Positions 10,601 to 22,598 of a stretch of DNA of 64,000 nt are shown here, piece by piece. The translations under genes and the position numbers were made by a program. Origin of the DNA: Saccharina japonica (lineage: Eukaryota; Sar; Phaeophyceae; Laminariales; Laminariaceae). Location: NCBI GenBank assembly GCA_008828725.1, contig MEHQ01002596.1, positions 1,078,601-1,142,600 of the forward strand. Direction: 5' to 3'. Position 1 is the first letter of the stretch. Each line of letters begins with the position of its first letter. The notes under the pieces were generated by a model. That model was not told the DNA's origin. It saw only the letters and a list, made by a program, of their open reading frames with translations, and did no database searches.

Positions 10601-13600
10601 CATCTGCGTGTCATCATCCGGTATTGGTGCACGAAGCATTGATGTCAGCAAAAAACAAATCCTTTAAAGTCCTGCTCCATCACCTCACGCACGTCCGTGT
10701 CAACCACACAAACAAACAAAAACGGAAGTCCCTATCAACGTACCTTCCGCCAGCGGAGCCCTTTCCCGCCACGTCCCCCGGGAGACTCAAGCCGGCGAGG
10801 TTTTTCTCGAAGACTTCTAAATTTCTGGCGGCGTGTTGCTCCGGAGTCTCTTCCACCTCAACCTTCTTTTTCGCTCCCGCCCCGTGCTTCCCATGGAAAC
10901 CCTTCCCGGACTTTCCGCCGCCGCCCTGGGCCGTCCCCGCTCCCCCTCGCCGAAATTTTCCATCGCCGGTGGTTTTCCGCTTCGCAGCCGAGGATGCTGA
11001 TGTCGCGACTGCCGCCATCGTTGTGGGCGGGCGGCTGCTCCCGGTGTCGGCTGTCGGTAGCGGCGGTGTCGCGGGGCGAGCTTTGGACGCCTCTTCTGCG
11101 GCGGCGTTGGCTCTCGTGGACCAACGTGCTGAAGCAGAAGCAGAAGAAGTAGAGGCTGCTGCTGCTGGTGGTGGTTCGGTTTGGGGGGATCCGGGCACGT
11201 TGTTGTTGTTGTTGTTGTTGCTGTTGTGGTTGGCGCGCTGCTGGAGGCTGGGGAGAAGGGATGCCGAGGAGGAGGAAAGGTGACGAGCGTGGGAGGCGGT
11301 GGTACTGCCGGCACCGCCTGTGGTGGCGCTTCTGCTCCCTTGGCTGGGCGCCGTGCGAAGGCCGCTCCTGATATCGCGAAGGGGGGGGATAACGACGCTT
11401 CGATAGATGGTCTTGTCAGAATAGAGTCGACAAGGCGGATTCTTCTTCGAGTTGGGCCGTGCAATTCGACGCAAGTCGACGAGGGAAGAAGTGCTGAGAT
11501 CTTCTCGCGACACAAATGCAAGGCAAGAACCGTAGTGGGGGAGGAGGGGGAAGAGCCTACTTTGTGACCTGGATCTGAGTTATGACTAGGAAGGAGAGAG
11601 AAAGGAAGGGAGAAGAAAATAAACGGGATGGACAAAAAACAAATTGTCAGGTTTTTTCCTGAGGAGCGAGTCAGCAACTGTTTTAGATCCGACGTGTGTT
11701 GTACTAAACCTCTCCGTTGGAATAATATTACGGGGGAACACATTAAACAGAACCTACGGTACACAAAAAAAAAACTATGTATTTACCTATTTTTACTACC
11801 AATGTTTGGTCCTGTTTACTATAATCCCCCGTAATATTACAGGGGTGAACACAGTGTTAGTCAGAACCACCTATTATGGTGTGAAAACATAGGGGAATAC
11901 ATGGTTTTTGGGCCCAACGTGGGGTTCTGATTGCTATTATCACTTCAATAGCCCCCTCGTGATAGCCCATATTGAAGTGTGGTGGAGCGTCAGAAACGTT
12001 ACAGTACGCGATACCAGCACGTGTGTGTTAATAATTTGGGGGCTAAGACTTTCTGCCTAAGAGGTTTCTTCCACCCCTCCAAACTTAAGAATTTACAGCT
12101 ATTATGAAGCATTTGTGTTCGGCTAGGAACGCCACTCTAAATCGAACCAGGTATATAATAGCCTTTACGAACATACGCTCAACGCTGGCATCACAATAAG
12201 CCACGAACCTTACCCAACAAAGGAGATTATTAACTGATGTCGGGTACTGTAGGTGCTACAGAATGTGTGTACCCCTACGGCAGCGCGGCATCAGACGTTT
12301 TCGTATTACCTCCGGGGGAACTGCGGCCTTAACTCGATCGTGGGTCATGGCAAAAAAAAACGCCAAACCCTCATAACAACAAGGGAAAAGAGGCGGCTCT
12401 TCCACGAAAACGGGGTTTAAGACGCTTCCGGGGGAGGATTCACTGCGCGAATAATCCCTCAAAAGTCCAGCCCAGAGAAGACGGGGGACGGACGCGGACT
12501 CCTTACAACTTGCGGAGGGATTGCGGTAGGCCCCTCTTACTGGTTTCGACCGATATTTCCGTAGAGGAGGTTGTACTCGATATTCATGCATGGCCGTAGT
12601 CGTATGGCCGTAGACCCTCGCATCCCTACAAATGCCAGGACGAAGCATGTTGGGTTGTCACAGACTAGGCAGGCATTGCTATTAATAGCTCCAAGCGCGA
12701 AGCGCCGTGGGGTGTTCGGCGAGTCCGTTGGGGGGGTACTTCATTTTCGTGCATGGCCGTAGTCGTATGGCCATATACTTGGGGGGAGACTGCTGATAGG
12801 TCACTGTGACGTGCAATTTCCTTCTTCCGTGGCTCCCACCCCACATGCGACGTGGCATAAAAAAAAACCACAAAAGTCAGCTTCGTACAATAATGCGCTA
12901 ATGGCGATTCTGTGTAGTCCTTCTTACAAGAGTTCAACTTCAAGTTGAGGCAATACGATACTACTGCTGTAGGTCTGCCGCCAACCATTGTCGGTGGGAG
13001 ATGGCGGCATTGGTCGACTCTCCCCTGGCGTAGAGCGGCACAGACCATCACCATGTTCCGGAAACGACGGGACATGATACGGTCCGGCGGCACCTAATTG
13101 TTTTTTTAGGCTCCTAGCTTGAGGAGCTTTACACCTCACCCAAACCTTGATTTGGGATATACCGAAACCGCACCCCGATGATCAACCCCGCGGCCTAGGT
13201 GCAGAACTGCAGTAGCTCTAAACTCGTTCGGGCTGGTTGGTGTTTACGTGCCCGGTTACTTTTTGTTTTACCTATTGAACAATTTCTTGCCCGGTTACTA
13301 AAACCTGTGGCTTCGTACCTATTTTTTTCTATTTGTTTTTATCTTTCAGGAGTATTTTGTGCGTTGTTCGTTCTGAGCCAGTGGCTACGTACGAGAAGCT
13401 TGGTATATACTCGATCTCACAGGTGTTGTTTTTTTATTGAACGAGGAACGAACGCATGCTGCTGTGTTTTCCCTTTTCAGCTTGCGACACCCCTGGAATC
13501 TAGAGCCACCCACATTCCCGACGGGGAACCTTGTATCACAAATAATGTTGTAAAATGTACACGGCCACTCTGTACCGAAGGATAATCACCGTTTGTATTA

Positions 13601-16600
13601 CGTATTCATGTATAAAATGTGCTTATATTTAGGGACATAGTGGCAACTGTGTTCCACCAACGATAACATGGTTGAGCAGTACCGTCCGTCAGAAATGTTG
13701 TGACCAAAATAGTCTACTCCCATGGTAGGACGCCTCAAAACACTCCACACAGGAGGCCGCATCCATCGCTGGAAAGCAAAGCAATCACGATGATTTCATG
13801 CTCACGAGGAACAACATGGTCGGACCTCCTCCTTTCAAACTTTCATCCAGTCGCCCTCCTCGCACCTTTTTATTTCCAACGATCCTCATAGCTGTACGCG
13901 TGTCACTTGGGTCGGCTGAGCGATATGCAGCCTCCCACCGACCAAAACAAATGTGCCCGAACGAGCCCAAACACGCACCGTAATAAGTCCCCAGCATTTC
14001 CCTGGAATTTTCTGTCGGAAGAGACCATAAATTCATACCCTCCCACGACGTTAGCATCATCAAGGGCAATTTGACGGAGACACCAACCAAGTTTCTGAAG
14101 GTACAGTAGTTTCCGTCAACTTTTGCGACGGAACAGAAAGTGAAACACAAAAAATACCACATCACCTGTCCTGCTTCACGTTTGGCTTGCGTCCTCCTCC
14201 CTTCGCGAGGCGTCCTCCTTCACCCCCCTCGGCACCGTCCGCTGTTCCTCGGCCACCTGCCCGCCCGCCCCCGTCTCCTTCTCCTCTCACCGCGGAACCT
14301 GCCGTCTGTGGCAAGCTCGACCCCGGCCCGGGGCTGTGGGGGGCCTGGTGCTGCTGCTGAGAATTAAGAACCCGCTGAAAGCGAGAGCGTGGCGTTGCAC
14401 CTATAGCCTGTTTGGTTTGCGAGTCACATTTACGCGGGAGGCAATCGGAGGGTACATCTGTGGTGGGTGTTAACGCTCGGCTGCAGAGCAAAAGTGGACA
14501 GCACAGCAGTGGGAGAAACGTCTGGCGTGAGGGTGATCAACGGCTCTGTATGGACGCATGCACCGCCCGGCTATCATAGAGAGACGAAGCTGTGATCGGT
14601 CTAGATCGGCGAAATAATTCGCTCGCGCAATTATCGTATACATGGCGCCACCTAGACGGGCGCACGGACAACGTGCATGTATACACTCACGGTTTGATGT
14701 TCACAGGCTTCGAATGAAACGTCGGTGGGGGTAGCTTCGGAATTACGGCTGCCGCTCACTTGAGGAGCTTCTCTACCTCATGCAAAAAAAAATGAAGAAA
14801 ATGAAAAAATCAAGGCGAACAGGCCCATGACCTACTGTAGATATACAACGAAATATACCACAAAACGCTATTGCGGGTGACCGTAGTAAATAGGACCTAT
14901 GGTACACACAAAAAAACTAAGAATAGCTGTCACGGTGGCGTAAATATGGAGAAGTAGAGCCTACAGGCACACCCCTACAAGCAACCGCCAAAGTTCGAAG
15001 AAACGTGGGTAAAACTATACATGGCCCACCTACGTATAAGATTCTTGTGGTCGGTACAACGCACGGGACTACCAGGCAAGGTCGTGCAAAGGTTAGGTTT
15101 GCCTGTGCGCACAGCTCGCGGAGATAAACCATGGGGCATTCAGCTCTCGGCGCATCTCAATATACTTGCCTTGGCGTGTTTGTAGGGCTCCGAAAGGATG
15201 ACCCGACACTTTCCCTTCCCGTTTGGCACGACGATAACGCCCTCAACTTTCCACTCGTGGCCCGTGCAGCTCCCTATGCGAATGCGATCTCCCTGAGGTT
15301 GTTTTTTCGAGCACACGCCGGAATGATGGCACCCGCGGCGCAAGTTAACCCCTTTCATTCAGGATAATGACTGTACTCCCGTTATAGGGACAAAACACTT
15401 AAAATTAGAGTCAGATTTCAATTTGATCTTGAAATTAGAGTGCAGCGCTAAAAGGGTTAATACTGTGCGGCGCGTTTGTGAAGTGGTGCTGTGTCGAACA
15501 GAAGGGCGCTGTCCGGTACCTTATTTTGGACGCGCGCTACGGCAGGGTTTGCACCTATTTTTACTTTTTCTGAGACTCCCCGCTAAAGGAACGCTATACC
15601 TCGTCCAAAGCGTGAATACCAGATAAACAAATGGAACGTTGTCCCTATGAGCCCTCCCGTGGGTCTAGGTATGTATGTCCACGTAAACTAATGTGTAAAA
15701 ATGACTGTATTCCAACGTTAAGGCATTCTAAATAAGGCATGCCTTATTGGGTAGTCCCTCAGTTCTCGGAACCCCGTCAGCCATAAACATGTTGACTTTA
15801 CGCTACACGTTCATGTCTAATTTCGGGTGCGCGTTCCTCCTGTTGGTGAGCGCTCCGGGACTGCCCTACCATTAGGGCCCTCTTGGTGCGGTGTGTAATG
15901 TTGAGGCACCAGTTGGCGAGTTCACGGCTGGTTGTCCTCAGTGCTCCAAATGGAATGCGCCCTTTGTCGCGCCAATCTTTTGTCGCCCCCGCCGCAGGTG
16001 CGCAAGCTCGTTCGCTTTTCATTTCTACGCCATGTCTTTGCGGAACCGTTCGTTTGCCTTTCAGGTGTTGTAATCAATGACGCAAGCGACAATAGACACT
16101 AGAAAATCGACGAATGACAATACAAATCGGCAACTAAGTATAAGCCGAGTATACGATGAAAGCCCGTACACACCCCGCTATCATATGAAGAGGGGTTTTG
16201 GCCAAAGGTCGACAACAGTCTCATTCAAAGAAAAAGCCGCAATGTGTTCCCTCGAGTAATTATGGCCTTCGCGCGAGACTTTGATTAGAACGAAGAACGC
16301 CCTACCTCTGGTTTTGCCGCTGTTTTGAGCAAATGCCTTATGTAGGGTTGGTGGCTTATTTTCTTTACTCCTTTGCCTAAGGAGCTGACTATCTCACCCG
16401 AAACATTGGCTTCGTCGAAGAAGCTTTGTTCGCACGAACCCAACCGTCATTTATATGCGCTACTGTAGGCCTAAAACAAACATACGAGCGAATACATCAT
16501 ACTATGTAACCGGTAGCTGCTCACTTGAGGAGCTCAACCGGTCCCAGTGACAAAATATTGCCTCAGAAGGCTGAAACTAACAGCAAAACCCCAATAAGGT

Positions 16601-19600
16601 ATACCGTGGGATGAATTATTTCTGGTTTTAATCAAAGAGCCTGATCCCTCACCTTAGCAATCTGCCAGGACACATCGTCCTCGGCCAACACTTCGTTGAT
16701 CCCTTCTGGACAGGAAACGTTCGTGTCAAGCAGCACAGGGACCTGCAAGCGCACGAGTCGCGCAGATGCAGGGGGGTCCGGAAACATTTGCCAAGGGTGC
16801 CGATTCCCGACCGTTCAGACTTGTAACAAGGTATTTGGCAGCGCGCTAACCGTTAATACGCCATGTAGAGCACGTCTCGCCAAATGCCATACGCAGAGTC
16901 CATTTTTTACAGGTAGTAGGGAGTTGCACCGAACCCCCACTGTACGCCGGAGCAAGACGATCAGCCAGCGACCAGGAGACATGCTAAGCTAGAGATGCAC
17001 CATTTTGTTTTTCTTAGGTCATGATAACCACTTGCTTATAGTATAGAATATCTACACATACCTCACCCACAAACAGATTTTGATCAAAACTGAAAGTACA
17101 AACCGTCGAACAATCCCATGCCCTAGGTATACCAGAAAAACGAATTCCCACAAAAAATGAATGGCATTTCGACGATTCTGGGTTAACCCATTCAGAGCTG
17201 AAAAACGTATCCCACACTCATTCCAAGTAGTTTGTCCCCAAATACGGGGGACCAGCTCTTAAGGGGTTAAGGAGCCCCGCCGTTCAGAAATTATTTTACC
17301 CAAAAAGTGCTACGAGCCCCTATCGTAGCACGCGTCTCCAGGCCGATGCCCCGTCGCCACCATATTTAGAACTCCTTCTTCAAACCGAGAGGGCGCGTGC
17401 TGCGGTAGGAGTACCGCCTTCATTGTATGAGGCTCATTCACTTGATTATAGTACAGGCCGCGTGCTGCGATAGAGGTACCGCAGCATATTTTGGCTGAAA
17501 CCCAAAATCGTCGCGTATTGTAATATTTTTCGTTGTATACTTACGTAGGCCATGGGATTCTTCATCGTGTATGTAACACACAACACTTTTGTTTTTCTCC
17601 TTCAATCAGTTTTTGGGTGGGGTGTAGAGCTCCTCAAGTGACCACCGCTAGACAATCCGTGACATGGTTACACCTCGCATGCATCACTGTTAGTGTTATA
17701 AGTAGCTGTATACCTCGCCCGAAAAAAATAGTTTGCAAACGAAAAACAAGCTTGACCCGACGAATCTACTGTTACCCCTACAGTAGTGGATGTACAACGA
17801 ATTATGCTGTAAAAACATATATGGGATGGGTATATAGTTCTTCACTCGAGGAGTATACATAATAGTCATACTAATAGTCAGTAATGTCACTAAAAGTCAC
17901 TAATAATCAGTAACAGTCAGTAATAGTCAGTAATAGTCAGTAATAGCCAGTAGCAGCCAGTAATCGTCAGAAACAGTCAGTAATAATCAGGAATAGTCAG
18001 TAATAGTCAGTAATAGTCAGTAACAGTCAGTAATAGTCAGTAACAGTCAGTAATAGTCAGTAATAGTCAGTAATAGTCAGTAACAGTCAGCAATAGTCAG
18101 AAATAGTCAGTGATAGTCAGTGATAGTCAGTAACCGTCAGTGATAGTCAGTAGTAGTCAGTAATAGTCCATAATAGTCACTAACAGTCAGTACTATTAAT
18201 AGCCAGCCATAAATGTTTCGGCCAAAAGGGGCTGTATGCCCCTATCGTAGCAGGCGTCCAGAGGTGTGAGAGGTGTGAGAAGTGTGAGGGCGAATCTCAC
18301 CCACGGTCCGGTGTAAGCCCGCTCCTTTGTGGCCTTCAAGGCGGTTGCCCAGTCTCCTTCTCCCTGATTGTCGTGTTGGTCGTGGCGACTGCGGTGATGG
18401 TGAGACCCCTTTCCGTCCTGGGTATCCCTGCCTCCCGCCCCAACCCGCTCACCGGCGCCGTCTGTAGCTACCAGTGAGGCGGCGCTATTAGCTTTCTTGC
18501 CTCTCTTCAGGCGACCGGGGTGGTGGGCGCCTCGTTCCGTTTTTCTGGAGAAGACACGTGATATTACCGAAAATCTAGATTACAAAACAAAATAGGGGTA
18601 CTACCGGTATCTGACCTCCCGTCAGTCTGAATTGGGTGCATTCACCACAACCTGAGCGGGTGATCGATTGGTCTCTGGGTCAACGCCTCCGTGTGCGTCT
18701 TCGCGAGTCACACGAACCTGAGACATGCTTTGGAAGCACTCTCGTGTATCTAACACGCGACTACCCCCGACCTTAACTGCCGAATCCTTTTTGTAATCGA
18801 TGATGATTCCGTCGCCGAACACACCAGCATCGGCGTATATGGTTCAGGCCTCGTTGTCACGCGTGATATCATATTAGCGACGGTCGATTCGACTGCGATT
18901 ACTACTTTTAGACGGAGGTGGAAGATCGCGCTCCAGACAAGGAATCAATAATTCAAGGGTACGTTCGGGAGGGTACGGACCTCATTATATCCGGGGTGTT
19001 TTCTCGGTAAATACCCTACCGAACATTATCAGAGTGTTCGGTACGACCGCAATACCCTAGCGAACTCCGGCAAGGTTCGGATCGAACTCGATATCGGTAC
19101 CCGCCACTTCGGTAAGTTCGGTACGACTTCAATACAGGTACCCAACACTTCGATAGTTCGGTGCGAACCACAATACCGGCACCCGACACTTCGGTAAGTT
19201 AAGTCGCCCATCAAAAATACCCCGGGTACCGGTATACCCTACCGAACATACCGCAGGTGCTGACGCTAACGCGGTGTCAGATACATTTCTTTTTATCTGG
19301 TGCTTCCAGTTTATCCGGTGGAAAATCCGAATACACCACCTCATATCCGTCGAAAACAGACCTCTGCGCGATTCTTGAGCCCATTCGGGGCCACCCCAGA
19401 AGGGGTTAAACAGGAGGCGGATAACGCCAGTTTTCAGGCAGGTATATCGCAGTTTTTTTTTTCCTTTTTTTTCTTTTGTTTTTTTAGCATCTCAACTATT
19501 TCACTCGGCTGTAACGCTTGCCAATGCTCAAGATCTCTTTATTTATGTGCGACGTTCGGGATTTCCACTCTTGACTTGTCTCGCGTGGCGGTTAAGACTC

Positions 19601-19649
19601 ACCGTATCGAGGGAAACTCTTCGCCACCTTGGAACCCGCCGTCTACGAC
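7614..19649 (-). CDS. Large multi-exon gene, function unknown
   Basis: Nine exons are proposed on the minus strand: 19649-19603, 18544-18301, 16742-16653, 15292-15170, 14356-14166, 11367-10744, 9333-9084 (least sure), 8440-8283 and 7713-7614. Every junction agrees in phase and the joined length is a multiple of three, ending in TGA. The first exon with a start codon was not found; it should lie between 19650 and 20005. Conserved-looking parts are LLDTNVSCPEGINEVLAEDD followed by DRIRIG, HEWKVEGVIVVPNGKGKC, and near the C-terminus FRVPLSWALLELIVKDRPYT and LPRDLSQRVLHEL. The middle is low complexity (Gly, Ser, Ala, poly-Asn). The small beta-rich segment after DRIRIG could be an SH3-like fold, and the C-terminal helix resembles F-box/LRR starts, but neither is firm. 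One intron, 14357-15169, uses a GC donor. Introns are full of MITEs and satellites. Confidence 0.55.
8438..8640. repeat. Local tandem duplication and GGAA microsatellite
   Basis: Two diverged copies, starting near 8438 and 8547 (period about 109), share CTCCTARCTCG, ATGGAARCGCCAGAA and GGGGWRGA. They are followed by a (GGAA)n run at about 8605-8640. The first copy spans the splice acceptor of the exon at 8440 (minus strand), so the acceptor region has been duplicated into the intron. Confidence 0.7.
10197..10320. repeat. TTACTGACTA decamer array
   Basis: About ten imperfect copies of the decamer TTACTGACTA. The complementary decamer forms a longer array at 17868-18195. The surrounding 9490-10590 is AT-rich with no exon seen. 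Confidence 0.8.
11390..11632 (+). mobile_element. SINE-like repeat, 5'-truncated copy
   Basis: It shares with the copies at 48485, 35745 (inverted) and 52925 (inverted) the ordered words GTCGACGAGGGAAGA, GTGCTGAGATCTTCTCG, AAGAGCCTACTTTGTGACC, GATCTGAGTTATGACTA and the end AAACGGGATGG. It lies directly upstream (minus strand) of the 11367 exon of the large unknown gene. Confidence 0.7.
11723..11840. mobile_element. MITE with ATTACGGGGG ends, copy 1
   Basis: The inverted ends read AATATTACGGGGGAAC and, from the other side, AATATTACGGGGGATTA, each followed by TAAACAG(A/G)ACC. Copies of the same design lie at 25970-26077 and 52277-52406, with half a copy near 14868-14896. Superfamily not assigned. 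Confidence 0.7.
12095..12250. repeat. Dispersed repeat shared with 56200-56360
   Basis: The words AGGAACGCCACTC, CCAGGT, AATAGCCTTT, GCTCAACG and CAATAAGCC occur in the same order in both places. The copies are diverged and no coding content was seen. The rest of 11841-14165 holds only repeats and low-scoring ORFs. Confidence 0.6.
12566..12770 (-). repeat. PGC-1 repeat, two adjacent copies
   Basis: One copy at 12566-12723 and a second, short one starting after a G-run at 12730 both contain GGCCGTAGTCGTATGGCC. The first continues through CATCCCTACAA and a degraded GACCAGGCAGACATTGC-like segment. Read on the minus strand the family ends in a C homopolymer. Confidence 0.7.
15345..15460. mobile_element. 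TTAA-flanked MITE (piggyBac-like), 116 bp
   Basis: TTAA occurs at both ends, with inverted termini TTAACCCCTTT and TTAACCCTTTT. A TTAA target and CCC-starting ends are typical of piggyBac-type elements. The interior contains GGGACAAAACACTTAAAATT, a core shared with the copies at 17183 and 48680. Non-coding. Confidence 0.7.
17183..17270. mobile_element. TTAA-flanked MITE (piggyBac-like), 88 bp
   Basis: Inverted ends TTAACCCATTCAGAGCTG and TTAACCCCTTAAGAGCTG, with the TTAA shared with the target. The interior reads ATTCCAAGTAGTTTGTCCCC. Closely related to 48680-48766. Confidence 0.8.
17455..17665. repeat. Copy of the GTGCTACGATAGAGG repeat
   Basis: CGTGCTGCGATAGAGGTAC, TTGGCTGAA, TTTTTCGTTGTAT, TAGGCCATGGGATT and TTTTTGGGTGGGGTG occur in the same order as at 3497. 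It then ends with AGCTCCTCAAGTGAC, a word also seen inverted near 14755 and 16510. Confidence 0.65.
17868..18195. repeat. TAATAGTCAG decamer satellite
   Basis: About thirty tandem copies of a 10-bp unit (TAATAGTCAG with A/C variants), in an intron of the large unknown gene. The unit is the reverse complement of the decamer at 10197-10320. Confidence 0.9.
18990..19255. repeat. Imperfect tandem repeats with CGGTA words
   Basis: Three to four units of roughly 55-60 bp share CACTTCGGTAAGTTCGGT, ACGAC..CAATAC and GGTACCC. It lies between two exons of the large unknown gene. Confidence 0.65.
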
Positions 19650-20005
19650 CTGGAAATCTGAAGGTCCATCGGCACGGTAGGAGGTTCAAGTATGTGGGTT
19701 CCAGCGACGTGTACAATGCCCATCTACGTGTTCAGCGAAGTGCGGAATGCCTACGTACCGAGCTGCGTTTTGACCCAAAGCTCAACAAATAAACAGATGG
19801 GCCTGCTTGACGGGTGCCACACATCATTTCACAGACAGTCTTGAAGCCGAAACGATCCCATCGTTTTGCACGTGAAAGCAGTATACCCAAAAAAACGCGG
19901 TACCGGCACCTCATATACCTGGAGAAAATTGGGCAACACGCCAGTGAAAGTCAACTCAACACTACTAGCTCAACCGATTATTTTGTTACAAACTCGACCA
20001 TCACG

Positions 20006-22143
20006 TCAAATCACTCTCGGCCGCACCGCACCGTCGCCGCCATCGTCGAAGCGTACCCCGCCCTCGGCACTCCTTCCCCTAGATTCCATCTTCGGGCTGT
20101 CATCGAAGCTGCTCCTGGAGCCAGGCGAACCACCCAAGCGGCGCCACTCACCACCCCTATCCACGTCCGTTTCAGTACCTCTCAGAGCCCGCTCGTCTCC
20201 AAACCCAACGTTCCCGTTTTCTCTGACCCCGGTTTCGGAAAACGCCTCAGCCCTACCCTTCTTCGCGCGCTCTCTGGCGTCTTCGGCGACGACGATGGCG
20301 GTGGCAAGCCCCACCCGCCGTGTGTCCACCCCCCGAATCGCCGCTGATCTACTCTCGCCCGCGCCCGGCCCCTCCCCTGCTCCGCCGGATGCTCCACCCC
20401 CCTCACGGCGGGATTTCGTGCCGGGGGAGAAGACCTTAAGGGTGTCGTCGAGGTTGTGGCCCAATATGAAGGGGTTCCTGTGCAGCTTTGCATCCGGCGG
20501 GAATATGTCAAGCAGCGCAGAACCGGGCTTCCCGATAAAGTCAGTGTCTGACGCCATGCGGGCGAGGTAGTTGACACCACCAACTGCCGGAATCTGAGCG
20601 TCACCCCCACTACCACCACCACCATTTTCATCGTTGGGTCCTAGCGCGGAAACTGGGCCCCCTCCGCTGGTGTGTCCTATGGCTTCTGTGGCTGCAGCGA
20701 TGGTCACATCTCCCTCGAGATCACAGCCGATTCCTTCAGGACCAGAAATCTTAGAGTCGTGTGCCCTGCCGTGAATTTCGGATCCTTGGGGTTGAAGTCT
20801 GCTTGTTGGCGGAAACCACAAAAATGTGGGCGGGTCGTCCCGGTTGGTTTTAACCGTGCGCAACTCTGGAGCAGTCGACGCGACCTGAGCGAGCGGAACG
20901 ATGGGGAACCGCACCTCTCGAGATGTTGTTCTGGGCTTGCCTCCCCCTGCAGGCGCAGTGCTTGTAAACGCTTGTGGGTTGTTCCAAAATGATTCGCTAC
21001 CGCCAACACCCTGGAAACTTGCGGCCGGCACCTTGCCCCCGCAGCCGCTTTGTGGAGTATCGTGTACCTCGGCGCGTTTCGCTTCCCGCCACGCGCATAC
21101 TGCTTCCACGACGAGGAGCGACGCTTCTCGTAAGGATCTGATAGATGCTTGCACCTCGCGGATACCTGGACCTTGAATGGCGCGAGCAGGCGGCGACGAT
21201 GATGTCTGCGGCGAGCCGAGGAGATCGTTGCCACATGGAGAGACGATCGTTGGCGCCGATTCCCCTGCCTCCGGACTATTCGTGCTCTCGGGGGGAAAGA
21301 GGAGATCGCGAAAAGATGTAAGACATGTCTCTCGCTCTCGCACCTATTTTGGGTGCAATGTTTCCGAGCAGGTTCGCGGTTTAAGGGCGAAGGGCGAGGC
21401 ACGAGAACGGTTCTTCGAGCTACAGGGGAGAGGGAGGAAATGCCACTTTTAGCGAGGACCAACAACAACAAAAACGAAACAGCCGTTGCAGAGGGAAACT
21501 ACGACGAGAAAAATGACGATCACAGCATTGGTCACACGAAGCAGCCCGCGGACTGCTGAGGTCGCAGGGGGTGCATCCGAAGTGCGGCGGGTGGAGCTGC
21601 ACGGCACGCGCGCAGCGTAGTGATACACTTGCTGCTGCACGTCTTTCCAACTGCTTCACTGTACGTACTGCAGTACAGAGTACTGCTGTAGATGGGTACG
21701 AACCCTTCTCGTTGTTTTTCGTCGCGTTATATGTACGATGGGTCTCAAAAACGATATTCATCAACGGCTGGGGTTCAACAAATACATAGACCAAGCGCAC
21801 AAACGAAAATCGACCGTGTTCGTTATTCTGCACCGCAATGGACATGGTGGTCTCTCCTTCGGTGTAGCCGGCGTGGGGTTGGTGTTCTTTGTACTGGTTG
21901 GGCTCTACCTCTGTACTCTGTAGCCCAACGAAGGGCGGGGCGGTGAAGCAAAAATCTTGCACTGACCTTCCGATTGGCCTCCTCTTTCAACTCAGAGACA
22001 CGCTGGGGTGTGACGCTAGGCGCAGCCGCTGCGGCGAACGTGACGCAGCCACTAGGAGGGCCTTTCCCACCTCCACCTCCGTCACTGGTGCTTTGTAGAG
22101 GTGACTGTGGCCTGAGGCTTCCTTCCGGCGACTTCGGCGGCAT
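20006..22143 (-). CDS. Two-exon gene of unknown function, 504 aa
   Basis: Exon 1 is 22143-21967 (ATG, 59 codons, donor GTCAGT). Exon 2 is 21343-20006 (acceptor AAAATAG, 445 codons, TGA). Both junctions are phase 0, and the join gives a continuous charged helix across the splice (VSELKEEANRK then VRERETCLTSFRDLL). Two segments look constrained: VQASIRSLREASLLVVEAV, a helix of about 30 residues, and NYLARMASDTDFIGKPGSAL leading to LHRNPFILGHNLDD. The rest is Gly/Ser/Pro/Arg-rich and probably disordered. I do not recognise the family. The gene is head to head with the DUF1640 gene, 455 bp apart. A 1.3-kb frame without stops in GC-rich DNA, together with good splice sites, supports it as real. 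Confidence 0.7.
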
Positions 22144-22598
22144 TCCAACGATGTTCTCGCTAACCTTCGCGGTTCAACCGAATCATGTGCGAGTATTATT
22201 CAAAAGAACGACGCGTATCATACGTACTGCTGTACGCTCGTACATTCCTCGTGTCCTTGCCTTTGACCCTTGAGTCCTTAGAGCTTAGAGCGCACACACA
22301 TACGGCAGGGTAGCAGAGGAGTGCCCCGCGGACCGCCTGGCGGCTGGGCGGGCAGGTAAATCGACACACTACTGCTGTACGGCACCAGCAGTGTGTGATA
22401 CAGGGACGCGCAGAGATACGAGGGCAGGGGGTTGGTTGCCGAAATGCGGCGGGATTTTAATTACGCCGCTTATTTTTGCCTCGCAGCTTTGGTGGTGGCG
22501 CTTCAAATTCCGCACCACAGCAAGCCATCAACTCACAGCAAGCCAGCAAAAACCTGAGTGGTTGGGCCTCTCCCAATACACGTTCGCGGCTATCGACG
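22144..22598. promoter_or_regulatory. Shared upstream region of a divergent gene pair
   Basis: The 455 bp separate the start codons of the minus-strand unknown gene and the plus-strand DUF1640 gene, so any promoter elements must lie here or be bidirectional. No clear TATA box was seen. Confidence 0.5.

Noticed and set aside
10594-11283. 229-codon plus-strand ORF
   Set aside because: Antisense to a low-complexity exon of the minus-strand unknown gene; poly-Leu and poly-Ala runs come from trinucleotide repeats.
17868-18195. Regular decamer array as a possible CRISPR
   Set aside because: The units are contiguous 10-mers without spacers, in an intron of a eukaryotic gene.
18622-18843. Coding-like minus-strand ORF (VFGDGIIIDYKKDSAVK) as an exon of the large unknown gene
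   Set aside because: Its best donor leaves phase 0, but the next exon needs phase 2; kept out for lack of a consistent join.
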